Positions 1 through 8,095 of a stretch of DNA of 64,000 nt are shown here, piece after piece (the first letter of the stretch is position 1; each line of letters starts with the position of its first letter). A program made the position numbers and the translations under genes. This DNA comes from Streptomyces luteolifulvus. GTDB lineage: Bacteria > Actinomycetota > Actinomycetes > Streptomycetales > Streptomycetaceae. Below the pieces are notes generated by a model, which did no database searches, was not told the DNA's origin, and worked only from the letters and a program-made list of their open reading frames with translations. The stretch is from assembly GCF_008806595.1 (NCBI RefSeq), contig NZ_VZRB01000004.1, positions 186,001 through 250,000 on the forward strand, given 5' to 3'.

Positions 1-907
1 CAGGCGGGTGTGCACTCGGACACGCGCTCGGTGAGTTCATCGATGCCCACCGTGTGCGCCTCGATGAAGCCGCGGTCGATCCGGCCGGTGCGGATGATCT
101 CGTGCAGCAGGGCGTGGAGCAGGGCCACGTTGGTGCCCGCACGGGGTGCGAGGTGGACGGCCGCGCGGCGGGCGACCGGGGTGGGGCGCGGGTCGACGCA
201 CACGAGACGGGGCGGATTGGAGCCCTCCAGGCGGTCCAGGATCCGCATCCACAGCACGGGCTGGGTCTCGGCCATGTTGTGACCGAACAGGGCGATGACA
301 TCAGCGTGGTCGATGTCCGTGTACGAAGCGGGCTGGCCGTCGCAGCCGAAGGTCTCCTTCAATGACTCGGCGGCCGTGGCGGTGCACAGGCGGGTGTTGC
401 CGTCGAGGTGGTTGGTGCCGATGCCGGCGCGGGCGATCACGGTCAGCGTGTAGTAGTCCTCCAGGAACAGCTGGCCGCTGGTGTAGAAGCCGATGGAGCC
501 GGGGCCGCTCTCGTCCAGCAGCTCCCGGGTCCGGTCGGCGATCCGGTCCATGGCGGTGTCCCAGCCGCAGGGCACGAGACGCCCGCCGTCCCGGACCAGC
601 GGGGTGGCCAGCCGGTCCTTTGCGTGGTTGGCCTGCCAGCCGAAGAGGTCCTTCGGGCCGAGCCGTCCGCGGTTGACCCGGTCACCGGGCCGGCCGCGAA
701 CCCCGACGATCCGCCCGTTGGCGACTGCGACGTCCATCGCGTCCCCGTGGAGTGCAGCAGCGAAGCGGTGGGAACCCATCGCCGCACCGAGTCGGCCGTG
801 ACGTCGTGTTCGAGATACGAGTCGATCCGCACCGGCCAGACACCACCGCGGCCGTAGGGGGTGCGCTCCCCCCACGGCTGCGCGATCCGGTCCACCTCGG
901 GCTGCAT
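1..907 (-). pseudogene. Molybdopterin oxidoreductase (assimilatory nitrate reductase/formate dehydrogenase-like), partial and frameshifted
   Basis: This is the N-terminal third of a molybdopterin-dependent oxidoreductase of the NasC/FdhF superfamily; the rest lies beyond the left edge. The start is ATG at 907, behind a GAGGGGGA ribosome site. The first ~55 residues (MQPEVDRIAQPWGERTPYG...) read in one frame to LLHSTG. The continuation (GDAMDVAVANGRIVGVRG, then DLFGWQANH, GIGTNHLDGNTRLCTATAAE and IALFGHNMAETQP) lies in another frame. The switch maps to CCCC at 743-746 (plus strand), where one more C would restore a single frame. Family members bind bis-MGD cofactor and reduce or oxidise small substrates in the cytoplasm. 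The sequence on both sides of the break is well conserved, so a sequencing error is as likely as real inactivation. Confidence 0.8.
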
Positions 908-918
908 CGGCTTCCCCC

Positions 919-1245
919 TCAACGACCGAGGGCGTTCTGCAGCTGCTGCTTGGTCATCGAGGAGCGGCCGTCGATGTTGCGCTTCCTGGCCTCCTCGTAC
1001 AGCTGGTCCTTCGTCGGTCCCCGCGCGCCGCTGTGCGAGCGCTGCCCACCGCGCTGGGATGCGGACTTGCGGTCGCCGGTCGAGGACTTGCTCGCGGTCT
1101 TCGACTCGCCCGACCTCGCCCGCTCCTTGTTGACCGTCCGCGCGGCGATCTCCTTGGCCCGCCCAGCGGACTCGCCCCGGTCCTGGGCGCCCTTCCTGAT
1201 GTGCTCGTACTGCCGTTCCCGCTTGGAACTCGATCCGGCAGGCAT
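919..1245 (-). CDS. Small basic 'plasmid stabilization'-type protein with C-terminal Rho-N-like motif
   Basis: A 108-residue, highly charged protein. ATG at 1245 follows a strong GAGGAGGA site with 5 nt spacing, which fixes the start; a longer reading upstream has no site. The N-terminal part (SSKRERQYEHIRKGAQDRG, RAKEIAARTVNKERARSGE) is a Lys/Arg/Glu-rich helical segment. The last ~35 residues (GPTKDQLYEEARKRNIDG, then SMTKQQLQNALGR) match the short helix-extended-loop-helix fold of the Rho N-terminal/SAP-like family, which suggests nucleic-acid binding. Streptomyces homologues are usually called plasmid stabilization protein or DUF7218, without a proven role. It ends 11 bp before the oxidoreductase start and is probably co-transcribed with it. 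Confidence 0.75.
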   Translation of the reverse strand: MPAGSSSKRERQYEHIRKGAQDRGESAGRAKEIAARTVNKERARSGESKTASKSSTGDRKSASQRGGQRSHSGARGPTKDQLYEEARKRNIDGRSSMTKQQLQNALGR

Positions 1246-1303
1246 ACTGTTCCTCCTCGCCGTCTTCCCCTGGGGCCCCACGACTCTGCACGCCCTCGGT
1301 GAC

Positions 1304-1552
1304 TCAGGGGTGATCGGGCCGCTGGTTCGGAGGCGCTGCGTTGCCTTCTCCCCTGCCCTTGTCTGTGCCATGAGCGTGCCCGCCGCCCTGGCCGTCGGTC
1401 TGCCGCGTCTTGACCTGACCGCTGTGCTGCGGTGTGGCACCGCCGTTGTGGCTGCGTACTGTTCGGGCTGCTGACGGTTGGACACGCGGGGTCGACGCCC
1501 CGAGTTCCCCGAAGCCGTCGTCCGACTCGTCGGTCTTCCCACTCCGTGTCAG
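1304..1552 (-). CDS. Possible small hypothetical protein (82 aa) with CTG start
   Basis: An open frame with coding-like composition (about 75% G/C at third positions, G-rich first positions) and a plausible hydrophilic product: an acidic start (SGKTDESDDGFGELG), then Gly/His-rich (TDGQGGGHAHGTDKGRGEG) and NQRPDHP at the end. It has no ATG, GTG or TTG at the 5' end. The only coupled start is CTG at 1552, overlapping the stop of the preceding gene as CTGA. No clear ribosome site is visible. The function is unknown. It could equally be the 3' part of a decayed gene. Confidence 0.35.
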   Translation of the reverse strand: MTRSGKTDESDDGFGELGASTPRVQPSAARTVRSHNGGATPQHSGQVKTRQTDGQGGGHAHGTDKGRGEGNAAPPNQRPDHP

Positions 1553-2076
1553 CCGGAGAGCAACACGTCCTGGACAGCTCTGACGCGCAGCTCCTCCAGC
1601 GTGTTCATCTGCCGCTCGGCCCGCGCGATCAGTCCGTCGAGCTCCTGCTCGTCGAAGCGACCGTCCGCCTCGGCCAGAGCGCGCAGCGTGCGCCAGCCGA
1701 GTTCCTTGCCCTTCACTCCCAGCCGAAGGAACTCAAGTTCGACCACCAGCGTCAGAGGTGAACGCCTGTAGAGGCGCCCATTGCTCTTGAGGCGCCCCAG
1801 CCGCTCGACCGCCCCGGAAGCTGCGATCTTGTAGCGGCGCTTCGGCACCCCCAGGCTCCGCATGATACGCAGCAGGCTCGCGCGGTCCTCGGCGATCTCG
1901 CCCGCGAGCTGCCGCAGCGGCTCCGCGAACGGCGGGTCGCGATGCGACCGGGCCATGAACAGGGAACGTCCGGCTCCGACCGTGGAACCTGCCAGATGGT
2001 CGTTGAGGTAGATCCCGAGCAGGTCCGTGCGGACCTGGCGGGTCTGTGGGCGGGTGCCCGGCATCGGTGTCGTCAT
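1549..2076 (-). CDS. Conserved actinobacterial protein of unknown function (175 aa)
   Basis: ATG at 2076 with GAGGG about 9 nt upstream. The protein is helix-rich and soluble, with no signal peptide or membrane segment. It opens with a YLNDHLAGSTVGAG motif followed by a helical stretch (EPLRQLAGEIAEDRASLLRI) and ends with a long Glu/Arg-rich helix. This pattern recalls a common Streptomyces family of small helical, perhaps ferritin-like, proteins. No metal-ligand set can be assigned from sequence alone, so no function is given. Its stop overlaps a possible CTG start of the small frame at 1304-1552. Confidence 0.7.
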   Translation of the reverse strand: MTTPMPGTRPQTRQVRTDLLGIYLNDHLAGSTVGAGRSLFMARSHRDPPFAEPLRQLAGEIAEDRASLLRIMRSLGVPKRRYKIAASGAVERLGRLKSNGRLYRRSPLTLVVELEFLRLGVKGKELGWRTLRALAEADGRFDEQELDGLIARAERQMNTLEELRVRAVQDVLLSG

Positions 2077-2643
2077 GGCTTGTGCCCTCGCTTCCCTCTG
2101 CCCGTGTGCGGCGACGTTGCACGAGTACCCGTACGGGACTCGTCTGGCCCCCGCCTCGATGGACATCCTCGCCGCGCATCAGACCGACCCGGTCCCTCGG
2201 CTTCGGAGCACAGGACCGCCATGCCCGGCCTCGTGGCAGGCGGCACCTCCTGGCAATGCACGACCTTCGTCTGCCGGAGCAGCTCTGGGCGCGGACACCC
2301 CCGAACGCGGCACCTGGCTACTGGCCTCCGCCCGCTCCACGCGCGGACATCGAGGTGGTCGGCCGCGGCGAAAGCAGCACAGAGACGGGCAGGTTTCGGT
2401 GGCCGGGAGAGCTTGCCCCCCACCGCACCACGTCCGTGCCGCCACGCCCATTCACGACAGCCGTCACCGCCGCACGAGGGTTCAGTCCGGCGCGACCCGC
2501 GACAACCGAGAGGGCGCTATTGGCAGCTGCCTCGACATACCGCACGCAATGTCACCTATCCCGGCCCGGGTACGGCTCGTTGGAGGACGCGACATCGGTG
2601 CTCGGGTTCAGCCAGAACAGGCTAACAAGGAGACACCTCGTAC
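2077..2643. other. Gene-poor interval upstream of the 175-aa gene
   Basis: About 570 bp in which every open frame has poor codon bias and no ribosome site. I see no RNA gene, no clear inverted repeat and no recognisable remnant. From about 2500 rightwards the composition becomes less GC-rich than its surroundings, and this continues to the 3' end of rnpB. It should contain the promoter of the leftward gene ending at 1549. Confidence 0.5.
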
Positions 2644-2805
2644 ATGTACTTCCGAGTGCATCAGCATCCGAGATGTCTGCTACAGAGCGGCACTGGACCG
2701 CATTTGACACCCGGAACGCCCGAATATGCGGCATGGATGGCAGACAGAAACGACGATACCTGTAGTACAGATTCGACCCGGATTCGACCCCGAGGGTTTA
2801 TTTAG
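2644..2805 (+). CDS. Possible small ORF (53 aa), unknown
   Basis: ATG preceded by AAGGAG at 10 nt, encoding a 53-residue peptide with the central stretch LTPGTPEYAAWMADRND. The codon bias is weak and the local GC content lower than the genome's. No family is recognised. It lies between the gene-poor interval and the 3' end of rnpB, pointing toward rnpB. It may be chance, and it is listed because of the ribosome site. Confidence 0.25.
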   Translation: MYFRVHQHPRCLLQSGTGPHLTPGTPEYAAWMADRNDDTCSTDSTRIRPRGFI

Positions 2806-2842
2806 CCGGTAAACATGGCCTCTGAACTGCGGAAATACGGAG

Positions 2843-3257
2843 CGGCAGACGAGTCGGACTGTACGCCGGGTTCTGTTCCGGGGGGACCTCACGGTCCCCC
2901 CGGCGACGGCCATCCATCTAGGGCCGGTGTTGCCACCGGCCTCGTGCGGTCTACCCGCGGGCTCGGGCGGGCAGCCCTCGAACGTCCGCGCAGAGTGCTT
3001 TTTACGGCGCTCCTTTTGACCTTGCTCCGGGTGGGGTTTACCTAGCTGCCCAGGTCGCCCTGGGCACTGGTGGTCTCTTACACCACCGTTTCACCCTTAC
3101 CGAGGGCCTAAGCCCTCGGCGGTCTGCTTTCTGTGGCACTGTCCCGCGGGTCACCCCGGGTGGCCGTTAGCCATCACCCTGCCCTGTGGAGCCCGGACGT
3201 TCCTCGGGAAGCCCCCTACGGGGACTCCACGCGGCCGTCCGCCCGGCTCGTCTGCCG
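2843..3257 (-). ncRNA. rnpB: RNase P RNA, bacterial class A
   Basis: The catalytic RNA of ribonuclease P, which removes 5' leaders from pre-tRNAs. On the minus strand it begins CGGCAGACGAGCCGGGCGGA and ends with CTCGTCTGCCG; these termini form an 11-bp P1 helix. Conserved internal blocks are present, including a P4-type segment near the start and the ACAGTCCGACTC-type 3' end. The length (~415 nt) is normal for Streptomyces. Its first 42 nt also encode the last 13 codons and stop of the upstream EamA gene (3216-4145), so transcription of that gene must run through rnpB. Exact ends are inferred from the P1 helix. Confidence 0.95.
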
Positions 3258-4145
3258 TGGCGACCATGTTACCCGCCGTGCGCGGCCCACCTGTCCCGCC
3301 GTCGCGAGTACGGAGCCCGCCAGGATGAGGAGGAAGGCGACCGCGATCCCCGGCGTCAGATCCTCGCCCAGGAACAGTGCGCCCGCCGCCACCGCGACCG
3401 CCGGGTTGACGTACGTGATGACGGTCGCCCGGGTCGGGCCCGCCTCCTTGATCAGCTCCAGGAAGGCCACGAACGCCACCGCCGTGCAGATCACGCCGAG
3501 GGCCGCCAGCGCGGCCAGGACCGAGGCGGACGGCGTCTTAGCGGGCCATGTCGCCGCTGCCGCCGGGGCGTAGACCAGCGCCGCCAGCGCCAGGCAGGGG
3601 GCCGTCAGGTGGAGGGACGGGATGTCCTTCATGTACTTCGCTGCTATCAGGGGCGCCGTCGCGTAGCCCAGCACCGTCAGCAGCACCTCACCGAGGGAGC
3701 GGGCGTCTCCGCCCGTCAGATGCGGGACGGTCAGCACTCCCACGCCCGCCAGGCCCAGGAACAGGCCCGTCAGCCGGCGTATCCCCAGCTTCTCCGTGTC
3801 GCCGAAGTAGCGGGCCAGGACCACGCCCACGATCGGCACGCCCGCTATCAGCAGGCCCGCCGTGGAGCTCGACAAGTGCCGTTCCGCGTCCGTGAGTGTG
3901 AACCAGGGGCCGATGATCTCTATGCACGCGAAGGCCAGCATGGGGCGCCAGTAGGCCCGTACCGTCCTCGTCAGGCCGCCCTGCCGCAGGGCGAAGGGGA
4001 GCAGGAGCGCGGCGCCCAGGGCGCAGCGCGTGAACACCACCATCGACGGGGACAGGTCCGCGTCCACCGCCACTTTGATCAACAGATAGGGGATGCCCCA
4101 GATCACTCCCATCAGGGAGAACAGCAACCAGCCGCGTGCAGTCAT
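3216..4145 (-). CDS. EamA/DMT-family transporter
   Basis: A 309-residue drug/metabolite-transporter protein with about ten hydrophobic helices arranged as two EamA repeats. The first begins at residue 1 (GWLLFSLMGVIWGIPYLLIK) and the second near residue 150. Such proteins export or import small metabolites across the plasma membrane; the substrate is not predictable. ATG at 4145 lies 22 bp after the stop of the AraC regulator gene, so the two form an operon. Unusually, the last 13 codons (RQTSRADGRVESP) and the TAG lie inside the rnpB sequence, so the cytoplasmic C-terminal tail is dictated by RNase P RNA constraints. Confidence 0.9.
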   Translation of the reverse strand: MTARGWLLFSLMGVIWGIPYLLIKVAVDADLSPSMVVFTRCALGAALLLPFALRQGGLTRTVRAYWRPMLAFACIEIIGPWFTLTDAERHLSSSTAGLLIAGVPIVGVVLARYFGDTEKLGIRRLTGLFLGLAGVGVLTVPHLTGGDARSLGEVLLTVLGYATAPLIAAKYMKDIPSLHLTAPCLALAALVYAPAAAATWPAKTPSASVLAALAALGVICTAVAFVAFLELIKEAGPTRATVITYVNPAVAVAAGALFLGEDLTPGIAVAFLLILAGSVLATAGQVGRARRVTWSPRQTSRADGRVESP

Positions 4146-4167
4146 GGGGGCAGTGTCGGCTTCTGCG

Positions 4168-4989
4168 TCATACGGCGTCTTGAACGCTGTTGCGGTACGC
4201 CGCCGGGGTCACCCCCAGCACCCGCCGGAACCAGCGGGTGAGGTGCGCCTGGTCGGCGAAGCCGACGAGTGTCGCCACCTCCGCCGGGCGCAGGCCCGAC
4301 TCCAGCAGGCCGCGGGCGCGGTTCACCCGGTGCTGGGCCAGCCAGGCGTACGGCGGTATCCCCATGGTCGTACGAAAGGCGCGCAGGAGCTGGTAGCGGG
4401 ACAGGCCCAGGTCGGTGGCGAGTGCGGAGAGGGAGGGGGGTTCGACGACTTCGTCGGCCAGGCGGTCGCGTACCGCCCTCGCGATGTGGTCGGCGCCCGC
4501 GATCGTGTCGGACGCGGCGCGCGCCGTGGAGTGGCGGCGGGCCAGGGCCGTGAGCAGCCACGGGAGGCGGGACTCGGCCTCCAAGGGGTCGGGGCAGGCG
4601 GCGAGTTCGGTGTGTGTGATGCGCAGGGCGGCGGCGAGCTCGGCGTCGTGGAGGAGGGGCTCGCGGAAGTGCGGGAGGCCGTGGCCCACGGTGCCGTCGG
4701 TCAGCAGGCCCGGCTCGGCGTACAGGGCGCGGTAGGCGTAGCCGTCCGTGGCGTTGCCGGGGCCGCCGGTGTGCATCTCCCCCGGGGCCAGGACGACGAT
4801 CGAGCCCGGGCCGGTACGGATGTGACCGCCGCGGTAGTCGATGATCTCGGAGCCGTCCACGCAGACACCGATCGTGTACTCGTCGTGGGCGTGCGAAGCG
4901 TAGACGTGCTGGTCGAACCGCGCGGTCAGCAGGTCCAGCGCAGGCCCACCGCGGCCCAGCCGCGCCCTCGTCCACAGTGCCTGCTCCAC
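4168..4989 (-). CDS. AraC-family transcriptional regulator
   Basis: A 273-residue cytoplasmic regulator. The N-terminal ~90 residues form an AraC-type cupin (HAHDEYTIGVCVDG..., APGEMHTGGPG) that binds an effector. The C-terminal ~100 residues carry the two helix-turn-helix units, with LSRYQLLRAFRTTMGIPPYAW and VGFADQAHLTRWFRRVLGVTP. The start is GTG at 4989; a GGAAAGG/GCGAG region precedes it. It lies directly upstream of and co-directional with the EamA transporter gene, so it probably controls that exporter. The effector is unknown. Confidence 0.9.
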   Translation of the reverse strand: MEQALWTRARLGRGGPALDLLTARFDQHVYASHAHDEYTIGVCVDGSEIIDYRGGHIRTGPGSIVVLAPGEMHTGGPGNATDGYAYRALYAEPGLLTDGTVGHGLPHFREPLLHDAELAAALRITHTELAACPDPLEAESRLPWLLTALARRHSTARAASDTIAGADHIARAVRDRLADEVVEPPSLSALATDLGLSRYQLLRAFRTTMGIPPYAWLAQHRVNRARGLLESGLRPAEVATLVGFADQAHLTRWFRRVLGVTPAAYRNSVQDAV

Positions 4990-5030
4990 CTCGCACCCCT
5001 TTCCGTCCTACGGGTGCAACACCGGGAGGC

Positions 5031-5609
5031 TCAGAGAAAGTCCGCGGTGTCGAGCTCGAAGGAGAACGGCTCCGGGAGCGTGACCGGCTTTCCGAAGGGG
5101 CGCGTGCAGTGCTCTCGGTAGTCGTCCTTGTCCGGGTCCATGAACAGCGTGACCGAGGAGGCCTCACGGTCGACAAGCAGGTAGAGGGGGATGCCGCCAC
5201 GGGCGTAACAGCGGCGTTTGGCCTCGCGGTCGGCGTTGGGCTTGCTGGAGGTCACCTCCAGCACCATGGCGACCCCGTCGCAGGGCATCCAGGAGCCCTT
5301 GCCTCGATAGAGTCTCAGTGTCCTGGGCGCGAACGTGCCGTCGGGGATCACGTGATCCTTCGGGCAGCCGCCCCCGCTCTGCAGCTTCAGACCCTTGTGA
5401 CCGGAGAACTGCATCCTGCTGCGGGACTTCTCGTACACCTGTGCCAGGACCAACTCAATGTAGTCCTCGTGATCCCCGTCCGGCGGCGGCGTCACAACGA
5501 TCTTGCCCTCGATCAACTCGGCCCGGAAACCCTCCGGTGTGTCCAGGGCGAGAAAGCCCTCCAGCAGGACCTCTTCCGGCGTGAGCGGCTCATGGGCCAT
5601 GGCAGTCAT
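5031..5609 (-). CDS. Uma2-family endonuclease/restriction-like protein
   Basis: A 192-residue DUF820/Uma2 protein with a PD-(D/E)xK-type fold: AELIEGKIVVTPPP near the N-terminus, then IPDGTFA (Asp), then VAMVLEVTSS containing the E-V core, and a later Lys/Arg-rich helix (NADREAKRRCYARGGIPLY). The family is abundant in actinomycetes and cyanobacteria; it is predicted to be nuclease-like, but its cellular role is mostly unknown. The chosen start is ATG at 5609 behind GGAGGGGC. Longer forms lack a site and run into the divergent MerR promoter. Confidence 0.85.
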   Translation of the reverse strand: MTAMAHEPLTPEEVLLEGFLALDTPEGFRAELIEGKIVVTPPPDGDHEDYIELVLAQVYEKSRSRMQFSGHKGLKLQSGGGCPKDHVIPDGTFAPRTLRLYRGKGSWMPCDGVAMVLEVTSSKPNADREAKRRCYARGGIPLYLLVDREASSVTLFMDPDKDDYREHCTRPFGKPVTLPEPFSFELDTADFL

Positions 5610-5735
5610 GTCACGCCCCTCCCTTTGTCGCTCGCCAGACTCGGACATCGCCGGATCACCCGTCCGTGAGATCGAGAACCGTTCCCTCGATCGTGGCACA
5701 CGATCACCCCCACCGTCAGGCGCCGAGCCGTCCGC

Positions 5736-5773
5736 TTGACCCTGCCCCGACGTCAGCGTCTGTACTGATCCCA
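5736..5773 (+). promoter_or_regulatory. MerR-type promoter with 19-bp spacer, probably leaderless
   Basis: A TTGACC -35 box (5736-5741) and a TGTACT -10-like box (5761-5766) are separated by 19 bp, the overlong spacer typical of promoters remodelled by MerR proteins. A small dyad, GACG-TCAG-CGTC, lies in the spacer. The -10 box is 6 nt before the ATG at 5773 and no ribosome site is visible, so the transcript probably starts at or near the A of the start codon. Confidence 0.55.
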
Positions 5774-6522
5774 TGCGGATCGGAGAACTCGCCGCCGCCG
5801 TCGGCGTCACCACGCGGACCGTGCGGCACTACCACCATCTGGGGCTGCTGCCCGAGCCCGAGCGACGGCCCAACGGCTACCGCACGTACACGCTCCGGCA
5901 CGCCGTCGTGCTCGCCCGGATCCGGCGGCTGACCGAGCTGGGGCTGGGGCTGGCCGAGGTGCGGGACGTGCTCGCTCAGGACGCGGGGAAGGACCTCGTC
6001 GAGGTGCTCACCGAGCTCGACGAGGATCTGGCCCGGCAGGAGGCGGCGATCCGGGAGCGCCGAGCGCGGCTGCGGGAGCTGCTGTACGCCGGGGAGCTGC
6101 CCGCCGAGGGCCCCGTCTCGCCCGAACTGGCCGCGCTGTTCGCGGGGATGGCGGGCGCCGCCTCCGACTCCCCGATGGCCGCCAAGGACCGCGAGATGCT
6201 CGCGCTGCTGGACACCACGGCGGCCCCCGAGGAACGGGAGCGGTTGCTGGCCGCTCTGGGCCGCGTGCTCGAGACCCCGGAAGCGGTGACGCGGGCCAAC
6301 GAGGCGTACGCGCAGCTCGACGCCCTCGCTGACGCCTCGCCGGGCGACCCGCGCGTGGCGGAGGCGGCCCGTACGCTCGCCGGTCTGATCCCGCCGGATC
6401 TGCTCCCGGAGACGGACATCGACGACGACCACACCTTCCTGCGCGCCTTCTACGCGGACTTCGGGCCGGCCCAGGCGGAGGCGATCCGCCGGGCCCTGCG
6501 GATCGTCGCGGAGGGACGATGA
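5773..6522 (+). CDS. MerR-family transcriptional regulator
   Basis: A 249-residue regulator. Residues 1-70 are a MerR winged helix-turn-helix (MRIGELAAAVGVTTRTVRHY, YHHLGLLPEPER, then RRLTELGLGLAEVRDVL). A coiled-coil dimerisation helix follows (EDLARQEAAIRERRARLREL), then a ~140-residue C-terminal effector region without metal-binding cysteines, so it is not a metal sensor of the classical type. It is transcribed divergently from the Uma2 gene. The 19-bp promoter spacer overlapping its own start suggests autoregulation. Confidence 0.9.
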   Translation: MRIGELAAAVGVTTRTVRHYHHLGLLPEPERRPNGYRTYTLRHAVVLARIRRLTELGLGLAEVRDVLAQDAGKDLVEVLTELDEDLARQEAAIRERRARLRELLYAGELPAEGPVSPELAALFAGMAGAASDSPMAAKDREMLALLDTTAAPEERERLLAALGRVLETPEAVTRANEAYAQLDALADASPGDPRVAEAARTLAGLIPPDLLPETDIDDDHTFLRAFYADFGPAQAEAIRRALRIVAEGR

Positions 6523-6579
6523 CCAGGGCGGTCCACACTCCGCTCCGGCACGAGCTGCGCTGCGCTCGTGTGAGAACGA

Positions 6580-8019
6580 TCACGCAGGCGCGAAACGCAC
6601 CTTCGCCGCTCCCGGGTCCGCCTGGGTGAGGCGGACCCGCAGGCGCTCGCCCAGCGGCAGCGGGGTCGTGCCGCCCTCGACGCGGGCGACGACGGCCGGG
6701 GACTCCAGCTGGACGGTACCGACGGTGGGGTTGCGCTCCTCCACGTCCACCACGCAGGCGTCGAAGTCCTCGCCCACGCGGTCCCTGAGGAGCGCGGCCT
6801 CCACGATGTCGACGCATGCGCGTTCGACGTCGGCCGCGCGTCGGCTGCCGTCGGTCATCTCGCCGGGCAGGGCGTCGAGCGCGGCGAGCACCCAGTCGGG
6901 CGGGGTGTCATCGGCGGAGGCCGCGAGGCAGAGCTCGGAGGCGTAGCGGTCGGCGAGGCGGCGCAGTGGGGCCGTGCAGTGCGTGTAGGGGGCGGCGACG
7001 GCGGAGTGTGTGGTGATGTCCGGGAGCTTGCCGTCCCGGAAGACCGTGTAGCCGGCGCCGCGCAGCAGAGTCGTGCACTCCTGGAGGAAGGCTGCCTGGT
7101 CGGGGCGGTGCGGGTCGAGGGAGCGGATGAGCTGTGCGTACGAGACGTGGTGCGGCCAGTCGATGTGCAGGGCGTGGGCCGTGCGGCGGAGGCGGCCGAC
7201 CGCGCCGTCCGGGGCGGCGGGGAGCGTGCGCAGGACTCCCGTGCCGTGGGCGAGCATGAGGTCGGCCGCCGCCATGCCCGTGAGCAGGGAGAGCTGGGCG
7301 TTCCAGCCTTCGGCGGGGAGAGGGGCCCGGTAACCGAGTTCGTAGGTGTGGTCCCGCTCGGTGATCTCCTGCTCCGGCACGTTGAGCGAGATCCCGCCCC
7401 GGTCCAGCTCAAGTTGTTCGCGCAGCCGCCCGATCTCCTTGAGCAGCGCGAGCGGTTCCTCCGCCGTGCCGTCGTCGATCTGCCTCTGTACGCCCGCGTA
7501 GTCGAGCTTCGCGCGGCTGCGCACGAGGGCCCGGCGGACGTAGACGGCGAGGATACGGCCCTCCGCGTCGAGGTCGATCGTCCACAGCACGGTCGGGCGG
7601 ACCTGGTCCGGGAGCAGACTCGCGGCGCCCTCGCTCAGCGGCTCCGGGTGCAGGGGGACCTTCTCGTCCGGGAAGTAGAGGGTGGTCACCCGCCGGTGGG
7701 CCTCCGCGTCCAGCCCTCCGCCGGGTACGACGAAGGCGGCGACGTCCGCGATGGCGTACCGGACGCGGTAGCCGGTGCCCTGGCGGGACAGGTGCAGCGC
7801 CTGGTCGAGGTCGGTGGCGCTCGGCGGGTCGACGGTGAAGAAGGGGATGCCGGTGGCGTCCTCGGCGGGGAGGGCGGGTGCCTTGGCCGATTGCTCCGCC
7901 TCGGCGAGGACGTCGGGCGGGAAGCTCTCGGGGACGCCGAGTTCGGTGCGCAGCGCGGTGAGCGCGGCCCGGAGGGGGGCTTCGGGGGCGCCGGTCACGC
8001 GGATGTGGCGGCGGGGCAT
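6580..8019 (-). CDS. RNB-domain ribonuclease (RNase II/R-like)
   Basis: A 479-residue 3'-5' exoribonuclease-like protein. The RNB catalytic motif is TVDPPSATDLDQALHL. Three of the four metal-binding aspartates of RNase II are present, while the fourth position is Gln, as is common in actinobacterial members. Further RNB features are VRYAIADVAAFV, ALVRSRAKLDYAGVQ and HCTAPLRRLADRYASELC. The C-terminal ~60 residues form a small beta domain. Canonical cold-shock domains at the N-terminus are missing, which makes it shorter than RNase R. ATG at 8019 is the likely start; the stop faces the MerR gene. Confidence 0.88.
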   Translation of the reverse strand: MPRRHIRVTGAPEAPLRAALTALRTELGVPESFPPDVLAEAEQSAKAPALPAEDATGIPFFTVDPPSATDLDQALHLSRQGTGYRVRYAIADVAAFVVPGGGLDAEAHRRVTTLYFPDEKVPLHPEPLSEGAASLLPDQVRPTVLWTIDLDAEGRILAVYVRRALVRSRAKLDYAGVQRQIDDGTAEEPLALLKEIGRLREQLELDRGGISLNVPEQEITERDHTYELGYRAPLPAEGWNAQLSLLTGMAAADLMLAHGTGVLRTLPAAPDGAVGRLRRTAHALHIDWPHHVSYAQLIRSLDPHRPDQAAFLQECTTLLRGAGYTVFRDGKLPDITTHSAVAAPYTHCTAPLRRLADRYASELCLAASADDTPPDWVLAALDALPGEMTDGSRRAADVERACVDIVEAALLRDRVGEDFDACVVDVEERNPTVGTVQLESPAVVARVEGGTTPLPLGERLRVRLTQADPGAAKVRFAPA

Positions 8020-8095
8020 GTGTCGAGAGTAGGGCGGGGGCCGCCGTGTGGCACGCCGTACGCTGTGCCGGAGCCCGAACGGAGAAGGAGACCCT

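Noticed and set aside
2765..2800. tRNA-like GGTCGAATC text on the minus strand
   Set aside because: It contains two direct copies of GATTCGACCC (plus strand) but no cloverleaf, anticodon arm or CCA-proximal stem can be formed.
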